DNA of 64,000 nt from contig NC_134031.1 of assembly GCF_964204645.1 (NCBI RefSeq), positions 15,063,307-15,127,306 of the forward strand. The letters are read 5' to 3'. Within the stretch, counting starts at the first letter, position 1. Each line of letters begins with the position of its first letter. This document shows, piece by piece, positions 21,783 through 33,000 of the stretch. The notes beneath the pieces were generated by a model. The model did not search any database and was not told the origin of the DNA. It saw nothing but the letters and a program-made list of their open reading frames with translations. The translations under genes were made by a program, and so were the position numbers. The stretch is from Tubulanus polymorphus. Lineage: Eukaryota; Nemertea; Palaeonemertea; Tubulaniformes; Tubulanidae.

Positions 21783-24647
21783 ATGATGTTGTCTCTTTGT
21801 GCTGGATGTCCCGATAGCTATCTGCGCGGTTTAGCTGCTGAACTCGTCCTCAAAGCAACACAGCACAGAATTGTAAAGTTCGAATTTTGTATTTCAACCT
21901 CGATCAACAAACAGATCGATTACCGGTAAAGTTTTCATCGATAAATCTTTTATACACTGTTCACTGTTTTACTTTCAGCCTCGAGATATAGCGAATAAAA
22001 CATTGTCGTTCCAATACGGTGAATCACAGGGAGATCTGGAATTTCTCGAAGAATTGGCAAAATTCCTGACTACTGAATACGGTACTAAAGTTTTGAGGTT
22101 CGTAAAAATCTGTTCCTGTTATTAAGAGAACTGGCTTATATTCTCTTAAATATACCTCAAGTGTCTAGAAATTGTATGAAAATGCTCTGAAATTTCTAGA
22201 TTCTCGTTTTGAATACATGGACAGCTAACTAACTTGCCCTTTTAATTTCTTCGTGCTCCTGTCGAAGCCCCTGCATTTATCGTCCTTATTTCCAGTGATA
22301 ATCTGTTCGCTAGTGCAGGTGCCACTCATGGGCTGCACCTGATACTGTCGCTGCTGTTCAGACCCGGAGATGTCGTATTCATAGAAGAGCCGACGTATTT
22401 TTACGTGACCCAAGTCATTCCAGATCTGGGATTTAAACCAGTTCCGGGTAAGACCTCCGTAACTCGCCCTGATACAATCATTTAACATCGGAACTCTTTT
22501 TAATTTACGCGTAATTATTTCCAGTTCCCTGCGACAGTCAGGGAATGATCATCGAAGAACTTGAGAAGTTAATCAACAAACATTGCCCGCAGAATTTCCA
22601 GAAATCCACGGAGAAACTTTTTAAATCTATGATTTACATGATTCCTGTGTTCAACAACCCTGGAGGATTTTCCTATACGGATGGTAAGTGTAAAGCTACG
22701 TCTACACTTGCTTCTTGTAGCAGGGTTATGTGTTGTTACGAGTTTTCCACAAAAACCGCGCTTTAGAAACTCTTTTTGAAAAAGGGGACACTCCGCGCTC
22801 ACGTAAAACTCTGCATATTCCCTAGTGTAGATGGTAAACCCACGTTTAAATGCAGGTTTCGGGTGCCACAATTGACCTTGAACTCGATTCTTACAACCGA
22901 AACTGCGTTAACTGTAAAGTGAACGCAGGTTTTCGTCGAACTGAGGTACATTGAAACCCGGGTTCAACGAGCTTGTGAAGACACGGTTATTCATTAGATC
23001 CAGTTTTAAGGTAATTCGGTTTGCGTTGTCTATATCTATGAATTGCTACGATTTTACAGATCGATGTCAGGAACTGTTGCAACTCACCCGTAAACAGAAT
23101 TGTTTAATCGTCTCAGACGATGTTTATAATTTACTTTATTTTGATGATCGTTCTCAAGCTCCGAAACGACTGATAGAATTTGATTCCAGGTAATTCCCCT
23201 TACCACCTCCCAGTGTGTCCAACTCCCTCATCGCCATGTATCCCTCCTCTCCATATCCCTCCCCTTGTATCCCACTCCCCTCCTCCCCTAGTATCCCACC
23301 CCATGTATCCCACTCCAATCCTCCCCGTGTATCCCACTCCTCACTGTGTATCCCTCCCCATGTATCCCTCCTCTCCTCCCCATGTATCCCTCCTCTCCTC
23401 CCCGTGTATCCCTCCCCTCCTCCCTGTGTATCCCTCCCCGTGTATCCCACCCCATGTATCCCACTCCAATCCTCCCCAAGTATCCCACTCCCATCCTCCC
23501 CGTGTATTCCTCCCCACTTATCCCATTCCCCTACTCCCCGTGTATCCTACTCTGCGTGTATCCCTCCCATGTATCCCTCACCTCCCCATGTATCCCACTC
23601 CCCTCCTACCCCTTGTATTTCATATCTCATGAGAAGTATCCAATTCTAATCGTTTCTCTTTCTAGTCACGGTGCTGAATATAAAGAAGGAAATGTTATCT
23701 CAAATTGTACGTTTTCTAAACTATTGGCTCCGTCGATGAGATGCGGTTGGATCGAAGCCTCAACAGAAATCGTCGATTTCATTTCTAACTCGTACGTACC
23801 TATTCAACCCACAACGGATTTAAATGTTCATCCTCAAATTCTGATGGTGGATTACGATTTATCCTCTCACTGCTAGTCGCGTGCGCCATTAAAGCGTCTT
23901 TAAAAACGCTAACGACATCTTAATTAATATGATAATTTAACACGGATAATTGTTTTTCTATTATTGAGAATCTGTTTGACAGGTCTTTGGTGCAAAGCGG
24001 AGGAAACACGTGTCAATATACGTCGACAATTATTACTAGTGCTTTACAAATGGGACTCGTACAAAAACAAGTTCAAATTGCTCGAGTTGAATACAAGGTT
24101 TGATAATCTTCCTCTTTCAGCTCCATTCTCCTACTCCTTCTGCTGCTCCTGAACTACAGTTTCATATTCGATATTTCACTTTCAGCGCAAAATGACGAAA
24201 ACTCTAGAAATTCTTGACGAACTTGTACCTAAAACTGTTTCATTCACGAAACCGAACGTGAGTAAATTCTCTGCTCTTTCAATATCGTCTGCTGTGTTAG
24301 AATGTTTAATGAATGATCAATGATATTCGATATTGAATTATAGGGAGGTTATTTTATCTGGTTGGAATTGCCAGACGATAAAAATGCCGAGGATTTATTA
24401 AAATTTGCCGAAGAGAAATTTCATGTCACATTCCACGTTGGCAAGAAGTAAGATTGATTGATATCTAGATTCCATTGATACTGAAGTCTTATTTCGGTGA
24501 ACCACAGTTTTGTCCTTTTGTAGGTTCTCGTCGACTGGTGCGTGTAGTAACAAGTTAAGAATTTCCATTGCTGAATTAGATTACGATGATCTGGTTCTCG
24601 GTGCTACGAGATTATGTAAATCTATCAAACAATTCTTACAAGTTTAA
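21783..24647 (+). CDS. PLP-dependent class I/II aminotransferase, paralogue C (396 aa)
   Basis: Ten exons in phase: 21783-21872, 21979-22097, 22296-22447, 22525-22683, 23060-23189, 23666-23791, 23983-24097, 24186-24257, 24344-24447, 24524-24647. The start is MMLSLCAGCPDSYLRGLAAE (two adjacent ATGs). Cofactor and substrate sites are the most canonical of the three: FNNPGGFSYTD (about 163-173), VSDDVYNLLYFDD (about 191-203), FSKLLAPSMRCGW with Schiff-base Lys about 235, and NKLRISIAEL with Arg about 368. Cytosolic transaminase is the default inference, because no signal or transit peptide is visible. Exons 7 and 8 and the intron between them are almost identical to those of B, a sign of recent duplication or gene conversion. 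AATAAA at 24892-24897 is a likely polyadenylation signal. Intron 5 is mostly minisatellite. The gene is tail-to-tail with alpha-spectrin. Confidence 0.87.
23205..23635 (+). repeat. C/T-rich minisatellite (TGTATCCCTCCCC) in intron 5 of aminotransferase C
   Basis: About 30 imperfect units of 12-16 bp such as CATGTATCCCTCCTCTCC. The minus strand is G-rich with many GGGG/GGAGG runs. The array keeps long open frames by its composition; these are not genes. Confidence 0.9.
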
Positions 24648-25850
24648 ACCAGCGATCGAAATACGAGAACCTCGTTTTATAAATCAGGGTTAACTGGCTC
24701 CGGGCTCGGTACGACAGGCTTTAATAATCTATAATTGTTTGGTGCTATGTTCTCTATACAGTCAAACCTCCTTAATCCGGATTTTGGTCCGGATATTATT
24801 TCCAGTCCATTTGTTCATTAATATACAACAAAATGACTTTTAATCTGCATTTCCCATAAACTGGATGAATTTTCTTGATCCTAATGATCGAAATAAAGCG
24901 AGATCTACTGCTCAAGGAAAGATTCTCACTTGGTTTTAATTTTAAGTAAGGATCATTTATTTATTACGTACGCATTAGGGGAAGGGTCAGTGAAATTGCG
25001 TACTGTAGTGCTTAATGTGTATGAAAAAATGGCAGATATTGCACACAGAAGGGAGGGAGGGTTGAAAAAGTTAAATTTCATGCGTACGTAATAAATGAAT
25101 GACCCCGTGGTTAATCTTACATAATTACTGGTACTGCTAAGAGTATATTTTACAAAATATCTCTATGTATTTCATAAACGAATGCTTTATCAAATATATT
25201 CCATTTTTATCAGCTATATCCGATCTTCGTCGTTCGTCATTGCTTGGTTCAGTTCTGACTTCAATTCCTCTTAATGGCTTTACCAGCAATCCACATAAGT
25301 CATTAGACGTATTACCTACGTACATAAGTCATAAGACGTTATATGAAAGCAAAGCCACAATTTATTATTATATCACCAATCACCAATACATCCAGATTTT
25401 ATATCGTTACATTTCACGAAGAGCTGATACTACACATTATTATTGATACATTTTAGCGTATATATGAATCCTATATATCGAAAGCATGCCGTTTATAATT
25501 ACGGGTAGTGACTATAGCATTGCATTGATTATCATACAGAGAATAATCAATAATATTGATTCGTTATAATTTCGCAAAACGTGGAATAGCTCCCCAAAAA
25601 GTGAGCCCTAATTATTACTGACGCCATTCATCGACGAAGAATTAAAAATTTAATGAAATAATTTCACACGAACTCCGAGAATTTAGGGTTTTCATAAATA
25701 GCAAGGTTTATTCGAACACTAAGACAATGATTAAATATTACCAGAAAGCTACTAGATAGCTACCACGGTACCAGACAGCTAGAATAGATCAAAGCTACGC
25801 AGTGTTATCTACGGATAAACACTCGCTATTCAATATTGCGTGTATAAATA
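24648..25850. other. 3' intergenic between convergent aminotransferase C and alpha-spectrin
   Basis: Holds the 3' UTRs of two convergent genes. GTCATTTATTTATTACGTACGC near 24950 recurs inverted near 25080 (GCGTACGTAATAAATGAATG), a hairpin of about 140 bp. No coding exon recognised. Confidence 0.45.
25707..25712 (-). terminator. polyadenylation signal of alpha-spectrin
   Basis: AATAAA on the minus strand, about 140 nt after the stop codon. Confidence 0.5.
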
Positions 25851-27019
25851 TTAATTAGCGAATAATGAATTTGTGAAATCGGTGTAGTCCCACGCATCCA
25901 TCAGCTCGTGACCGGACTTATCCGTGTACGGCTTCATATGACGCAAACAATAATCGGCCTGTTCTTTAGACAGATTCTGAAAAACACGAAACGGACAATG
26001 GTATAAACAACTGAAAATAATATTCAACATCAAGTTCCGCAGTTTACAGTCTTCAAACCCATTAATGTCGACCAAAGGCGAATTTATTGAAACGTACCCA
26101 ATTCTGGGTACGGTACTTGACGAGTATAGGGTACCCAATTCTGAGTATTCTTAGTGGAGTCGTTTTGTTGATTTTCGTTGCAACAAACTAAATGAGTGGC
26201 CGCCATTTTCTTTTCTCGGGTATACCAGTGTTTTCAATAAGAAATTAACAAGCCAGGTCCCTTTGAAAAACAGGAGGGTCCCATAATATGTCGCAGTCCC
26301 GGAAATGAAAGCTGGTTTGAAAAAACAGGCGGGTCCTTTACAAACAACATGGACCTGGGACCTGGCTCTTATTGAAAACACTGTATACTCACACTGTATA
26401 CTCAGCCTCACCATGCTCTTGAGCATGGCAAGTACAGTACCCAAAATTGAGTATACCCTTAGATAAATGTGCCGAATACCAAAACGAGTACATGCGTCGA
26501 TAACTGCGCAGACGGGGTACTCGGCTACGAGTACGTTTCGATAAAGTCGCCTTCAAGGTCGACTGAAGTGGAATCCGGCACACTGGCGACACCTGGTGAC
26601 TCGCCGCTTGCCACATATACTTACGGCGTATAGCTCGTTCGTCGTTATATACGGTTTCTCGTCGGATGTAAGAGCGCGGAACGCCTCGATGATCTCTTGA
26701 CTCGTTTGTACGTTCTCCGTCTCGCGACTGATCATGAACGCCATGTATTCTTGTAACGATATATAACCATCCCTGAATCGGAAATAAATCGGTAAATTAC
26801 AGTTCGTTGACCGTTCAACTCGACCAGCTGTAAGTCGCAATAACAGAGGAGGGGCAAGGGTTAGATGCTGACCTGTTCGGATCGGTTGAGTCTAATATGG
26901 CCTGGAATTCTGGGTCTGTCTGTCCTTCTTCCACCATCGGTAAATCGTAACCAAGAGCTCGGAGACATGATTTAAACTCGTGATGGTCCAAACGTCCGGA
27001 TTTATCCTTGTCGAAATGT
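25851..27019 (-). other. C-terminal EF-hand region of alpha-spectrin
   Basis: Exons 27019-26873, 26772-26625 and 25976-25851. The first loop [12 protein letters not shown] and the second loop [12 protein letters not shown] both keep Asp or Asn at 1, 3 and 5, Gly at 6 and Glu at 12, so both should bind calcium. The final pair of helices ([16 protein letters not shown]) has non-canonical loops. In spectrin this region works with the actin-binding end of beta-spectrin. Confidence 0.9.
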
Positions 27020-30000
27020 CTGAAACATTCAAATAATTACATGTTGTAACATTCAGTTTAGATACCACAAGTAGGAATGCTGAAACATTCAGTTTAGATA
27101 CAACCAGTAGGAATGTTGAAATGTTTAGTTTAGATACCCCCAGTAGGAATGTTGAAACTTTTAGTTTAGATACACCCAGTAGGAATGTTGATACGTTTAG
27201 TTTAGATACACCAGTAGGAATGTTGAAACATTCAGTTTAGATACACCAGTAGGAATGTTGAAACATTCAGTTTAGATACACCAGTAGGAATGTTGAAACA
27301 TTCAGTTTAGATACCACATTAGGAAACTCACTTGAACATCATGCTGAACTCTTTCAATGAGTCCTCCGATACACCACTCTGGTTTCTAGCTTGTATTTGT
27401 TGTTCGAGGTTATGCTGCATTCTCATTCCGAGCTGATCCAGTTGATCCCATTGTTGAGCTAATCCTACCGTACTGTGTTCCGTGTACCTACAACGTAACA
27501 ATACAAACATATCAGTTTTACATTCACAACTCAATGAAGGTTAAACGGAGCCAGAGATGGTCTAGAGGGGTAAGTGATGGGGAGGGGTGTCAAAGACGAG
27601 AGAGGGGGGCAATGAAGAGGGCGTCAGTACCTGTTATCCAGGATCAGTCTCTCCTCCAGCGAAGCTCCCAAATCCTCGATATGTTTCAGTTGACCTTTCT
27701 GCGCTCTGACCTCCGCCGACTTGCGTTTAGTTTGTTCGAGCTGTTCCTCGAGCGAACCGGTCGCTTCCATCATCGCCGTACGCGTATCCGTCAGCCACGA
27801 GTGGAAGTGATTGGCTTTGTCAGCGAACTGTATCCTCAAACGATCGTTCTCCTCCTGTCGCTCGCGCTCGCGTTCCAACTCCTGGTCGCGTTCTTTGATG
27901 ATTTTCTGCAGGTTTTTCCACGTGTCGTCGAGCGCTTCCATCGTAAACCACGTATACGGATTCGGACCGACGTTGAAACTCTTGATCTGTTTGTCGAGTT
28001 CGGCGAGTCGGTCGAAATCGGCCTGAGCCGTTCCGAGCGACGCTTTGAACTGTTCGTGCGCTTCGTGAAGAGCCTTGAAATCGAAAACCACATCGATCAG
28101 TTCATTGTTATGTGAATATACAGATGCAGTAAGTTAATCTTTAAAATATTAAATTTCTAAGTCATTTTCTGTGAAAACTGACTCAAGATAGTAGTAACCA
28201 AGTTTTTCCTATCCCTCAAACCACTGTATTCCACGCCAGAGGAATTATGAGTTAAGTAGAAAATTTCTTTTTTATGCGAGAAAGAGGGGCCAGAGAAGAA
28301 CCTATTCGCCAAGGGAACTCTTTCCTATCACAAGAATTCAAACCTGGGAACCATTGTGGATTGTTGAGACACCAGCCACCGATTACATTATAAACCAGGG
28401 GCGAGTTGCTCAAAAGTTGGTTTAAGATAACCGGTGGATAAATACCATAGTAAAAATGAACTTTCAATTGTCTCCGCGTCATCTAGCCACTGGTTAACTT
28501 TAACCAACTTTCGAGCAACTGGCCCAGGTCCTAAAATAAAGTAACCGCCCCGCCGGGTTTGGTAAAACCCGATATATAAACTCACTCTGATCTCTTCGAT
28601 CGAATTACAACGAACTGGATCGGTCAAATCTTCCTCGGCGTTCTCGAACCAGCTGTTAAACGCCGAAGCCCTCTTAGCGAACGTCAGATACAGATCCTCC
28701 ACCTGACGATACTGATCCTGTAACCGCAGTAAACGCTGTTTACGAGACTCGGAATCGGCCAACAATTTCTGCCATCTGAAAAATCGAATTCAAATAGAAA
28801 ATTTAATTTAGATCCACACAAAAATGAGGCTCAGACCGGGCTTCGCACAGAGCGCTTCACAGATCAAAAGATCTTTTGAAATACCCTATAGTAATCAAAA
28901 TTTAATTCCGAGAAATGAGATCTTGCGGCCGTTTTACCTTCGGATGACGTCATCGTATCGTTTCTCAATAGCGACAGTTTGAACGTGTTCGGCAGCGACG
29001 AGCTGATCTTTAAGAGCGGTGATAGTCTGTATTCCTTCCTTCTCAAACGCCTGTAAACCGGCGTCGAAAGTTTCCTGTTTAGTGAGAAGGGTTTGAACCG
29101 ACGAGAGATCGCGGCCATAGTCTTCAGAGCGAACTTGAGTTTCCTTATCAGCTATAAACATTGGAGAAAATCATTATCAATCTTTTGAGATTCAACAACA
29201 TAAGTGAATTCAACAATACAGGTGACCGCGATTCAACAATACAGATGAAACCGGTTCAACGATACAGGTGAACCCGATTCAACAATACACGTGAACCTAG
29301 TCACAAAGTTGTTTGTTCATTTCCAATGATTAACGTGTTAACCCTTTCAGTGCTGACTAATCAATACCCTATAGTGCTGGGGATAATTTGAAAATTTTGA
29401 AAAATCCCCTAGTGTGTTGAATAAGGGGAATACCACTATAGTGAGTCTACACCGCGGCGCGGTGTATCGTTAGTTACTAGTATTTCACTATGTTTGACAG
29501 GTGCTGCCATCTTTCAATAGAGATAAAAACTAATTACTAATTACACCAATACACCGCAGTGCGGTGTACCAGTAAAATCCATCACTGATTCATACACTGC
29601 ACTGCGGTGTATACGCACTGAAAGTGTTAAGTCAAATTCTTCCCCAGAACAGTGGAATCAAGTGTAAAATCTATCTCTTACCGATCCAACTTTCAACTAC
29701 GTCCGTTTTCCAGATGAATTGAAGGAACGCCGAATTATCGATGAGTTTAGCTTTACGTCTGTCAGCGGCGGCCATTAAATCCTCGAGTTTCTCTCTGAGA
29801 GCCGAACAACGAGCCGAAATACTCTCCGCGTTATGATTACCCTAAAACAAATTCAATTCATCTTTACTAATATCATTTTCAATTTCAATATGTATTGTAA
29901 TTGTCTTTGCCATGACAAAAGCCCCTACTGTCAGTCACACCTGCTCTCCATGCGACGTTTTGGTCCGTAATTTCATTAATAAACAGTTTATCTACCTTTA

Positions 30001-33000
30001 TTACGCATCAATTTGTTCAGTGTGGAATTTGCATTCAGAAATAAACAACAATTTTTACTAAAGTTGTTTTTGTTTTCATTTATAAGTGATAGTTTACTCC
30101 GCATACGCTCGCGTAATGCTGAAAAATCCGCTCAGCAGACGCTCGGAAATGTTACAGTGACGTCATCACCTGCTCATTAGCATATCAAAATACAGTGGGT
30201 GGCGCCACGTGATGGGCTGTAAAAGCCGTTTTTAAGCATTATGCGAGCGTTTGCTAGGGAAACTATCGCTGATAGATGAAAATACAAACAAATCTATGCC
30301 ACTTCATGATTTATTTCTGAATGCAAATTCCTTACTGAACAAATTGATGCATAATATTTAGAGATAAACCAATTATTAACAAAATTACGGACCGAAACGT
30401 CGCACGGAGAGCATGCGTGACAGACAGTAGGCTTTCATGGCCTCCTCTATTTAACGGCTATACAGTATGTTCACTATTATAATTTGTATTTCTTCATGTG
30501 TTTAATGAAACATAAATCATCATCAATATTACAAACAATGGATCAACCGCGGTAGCCATGGTTATGACGGTTGGAATCGTTGTATTTTGTTACCTCTTCG
30601 ATCAGTTTGTCTCCTTCCTTGTAGATTTCTGTGCATCGATCTTGATGAACTTGGAAATCAGTAGCGAAAACGTCGTGTTTCTTAATCAACCCCTAAAATA
30701 AACGCAAACACATGTATATTCCATCAGTAAAATAATCATTCCGATTCATTACTCACTCACGGATTAAACCGGGAATACAACGAATGGTTCGTAAATCATG
30801 AATATTCGAAAAATCATTTAATATGCTTCGGGCTAGTTAGTTTAGATTCCGACTATCTGAGAATTGTGATCAAGTTATTCGTTAAGTACGCACTCATTTT
30901 GTAAAGCGAAAATTAGATTAAAATCGTGCAGGACCCGGTTCCACAGTCGTGAGTTCGAGTTAACTCTGAGTTGAGATTAGTTCATTTCGATGATTTAATT
31001 CTTGAGTCGAATCTTAACACGGAACTGTGGAACTTGGTCCTGCTGATTAACCGAGAAAGCTGGGTTCAAGTGAAAAGGCTCTTATATATACGGTTTAATG
31101 TTCTTATAATGTTATCTTCTGTATATATACACCCTCCGTTTTTAGTGATAAAATCACACCTAACGTTGATCTTTAGGGTAAGATTGAAACGTCGTGTACT
31201 TCATTTTAGATTTTTTGAATAAATAAATTCTCGATTTTAAAATTCTTTCAATTTGTACATAGTGGGTTTTTATCTTATTATACCGACGTACTTTAGAACG
31301 AGGAAAAATTGTTCTTCAACGCAAATATTTCAAGATTAAACAAAGTGAGACGTCGAAGCAGATGAAAATGGACTCGAAAAACCTTCTAAAGATCAGGGTC
31401 CGGTTCCACAGTTGTGAGTTAAAGTTAAATCAGAGTTAAAATCAGTTCATTTTCAATGTTTTAACTCTAGAATCAAATCTAACTCAGAACTGTGGAACTG
31501 GAACCTGTCAATTGAAGATGATGATGATGAATACCTGTACTGCGGCAAGAGTATCCCCGTAATCTTCGCCGGAGAGCAGATGTTGTTTCTCGTTGATCCA
31601 CGACTCTTCTTCCTCAATACCAGAACAGAATTCCTGATACGCGAGCGACTCGTCCAGTTTCTGACCGCGCGTCGTCGTCATCTCTTTCAACTCGTCCCAG
31701 TTTGCGCTCAGCTGGTCGATACGCGTTTGGATCTCCTCCGACCCGAGTGTCGTCTCCTCCATCAACTGGCGGCCCATCTCCTGAACGTGAGTGATCGCCG
31801 GCTCGTGGCTCGTGATCTCCGCGTCGAGGCGTTTGTGTTTCTTACGTAGATTCTGAACACCGGTTAAATCTTTACCGAAATCATCCGAACCGACCAGTAA
31901 TTTCTTCTCTCTACAAACGTTAAAATAATATCATCATCAATATCATTGTTTTATAAGCTGAACCTAATCTAAACTAGGCTTCATTCAGAACCTAGATCCC
32001 AGTGGCTCGAAAGTTCAAGAGTCATATTTAATCAATGTAAGTCAATCTAATCAATAACAATCAACAACTCAAGATTCCCCAGAACGCAAAGCATTAAATG
32101 TAGAAGATCAATTATTTTCAGTCTTTACCTGATCCAAGCTTCTTCATCATCAACATCTCGGAAGAATTGATGTAAAGTATTCGCTTCATTCAATCTGACT
32201 CTTCTGTGCTCGCATCTCTCTTTTACTCTGAAAATACAAATCCACCATTGTTCAGTTCAACCCGTCGTGAACTCTGAGTGAACGTGCAACTCTTCGCGAA
32301 CTCCGAGTGAACATTACTATAGAAATTAATGAACTCCGAGTGAACGTTTCTATATGAATTAATGAACACTTACGTCTCGTAACGTTCATTAATCGTTTTC
32401 TTGCGTTCGAGAATGGCGTCCGCGTCGCCGACCCCGGATTCGATGAATAAATCGGCGTGATTATTCAAATCGTTCAATCGATCCTCGTGCGCCTCGACCT
32501 CGGCTTCAATGATCTGATGTTTCTTCAGTAGATGTTGAACGGACGACAGGTCCTTGCCGTAGTCCTCGCTCTCGAGCATGTGTTCCGCCTCGCCGAGCCA
32601 GAATTCCATATCCTTGACGGCGGCGTTGTAAACGGCTTGACGATTCGCCTCTTTCAGTTTCTCGCTCTTCTCGCGGGATTTAGTGATCAGATACTCCCAT
32701 TGTTCGGTCAGGTTTACGATACGCGAATTCACGGCGTCCTCCGAACCCAAACATTGCTGACGTTCTATCAATTCTATACACGATAAACAAACACAATCTC
32801 AGTTACTAAAGATTCAATGATCTCAGCGAAATCACGTTTATCTCAAAGGATGAAAATGTAGCAATCTTTTCTAGAACTTTATCGAGTGGTTGTATCACGG
32901 TAAAACCTATGGAAAATATAGAGTGAGGGGTGTGGGGGAATGATAAGAGCGTTCGACTCTGTGAAGCCAGGTCATTGGTACGAACCCCGTACACTACTGT

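Noticed and set aside
23180-23876. Long proline/serine-rich ORFs on both strands
   Set aside because: They are produced by the stop-poor C/T-rich minisatellite in intron 5 of aminotransferase C and run across real splice sites.
27534-28115. 193 aa plus-strand ORF, and similar ORFs at 31580, 32532, 39136 and 46345
   Set aside because: Each lies antisense to an alpha-spectrin exon whose reading frame is well conserved; they are shadow frames.
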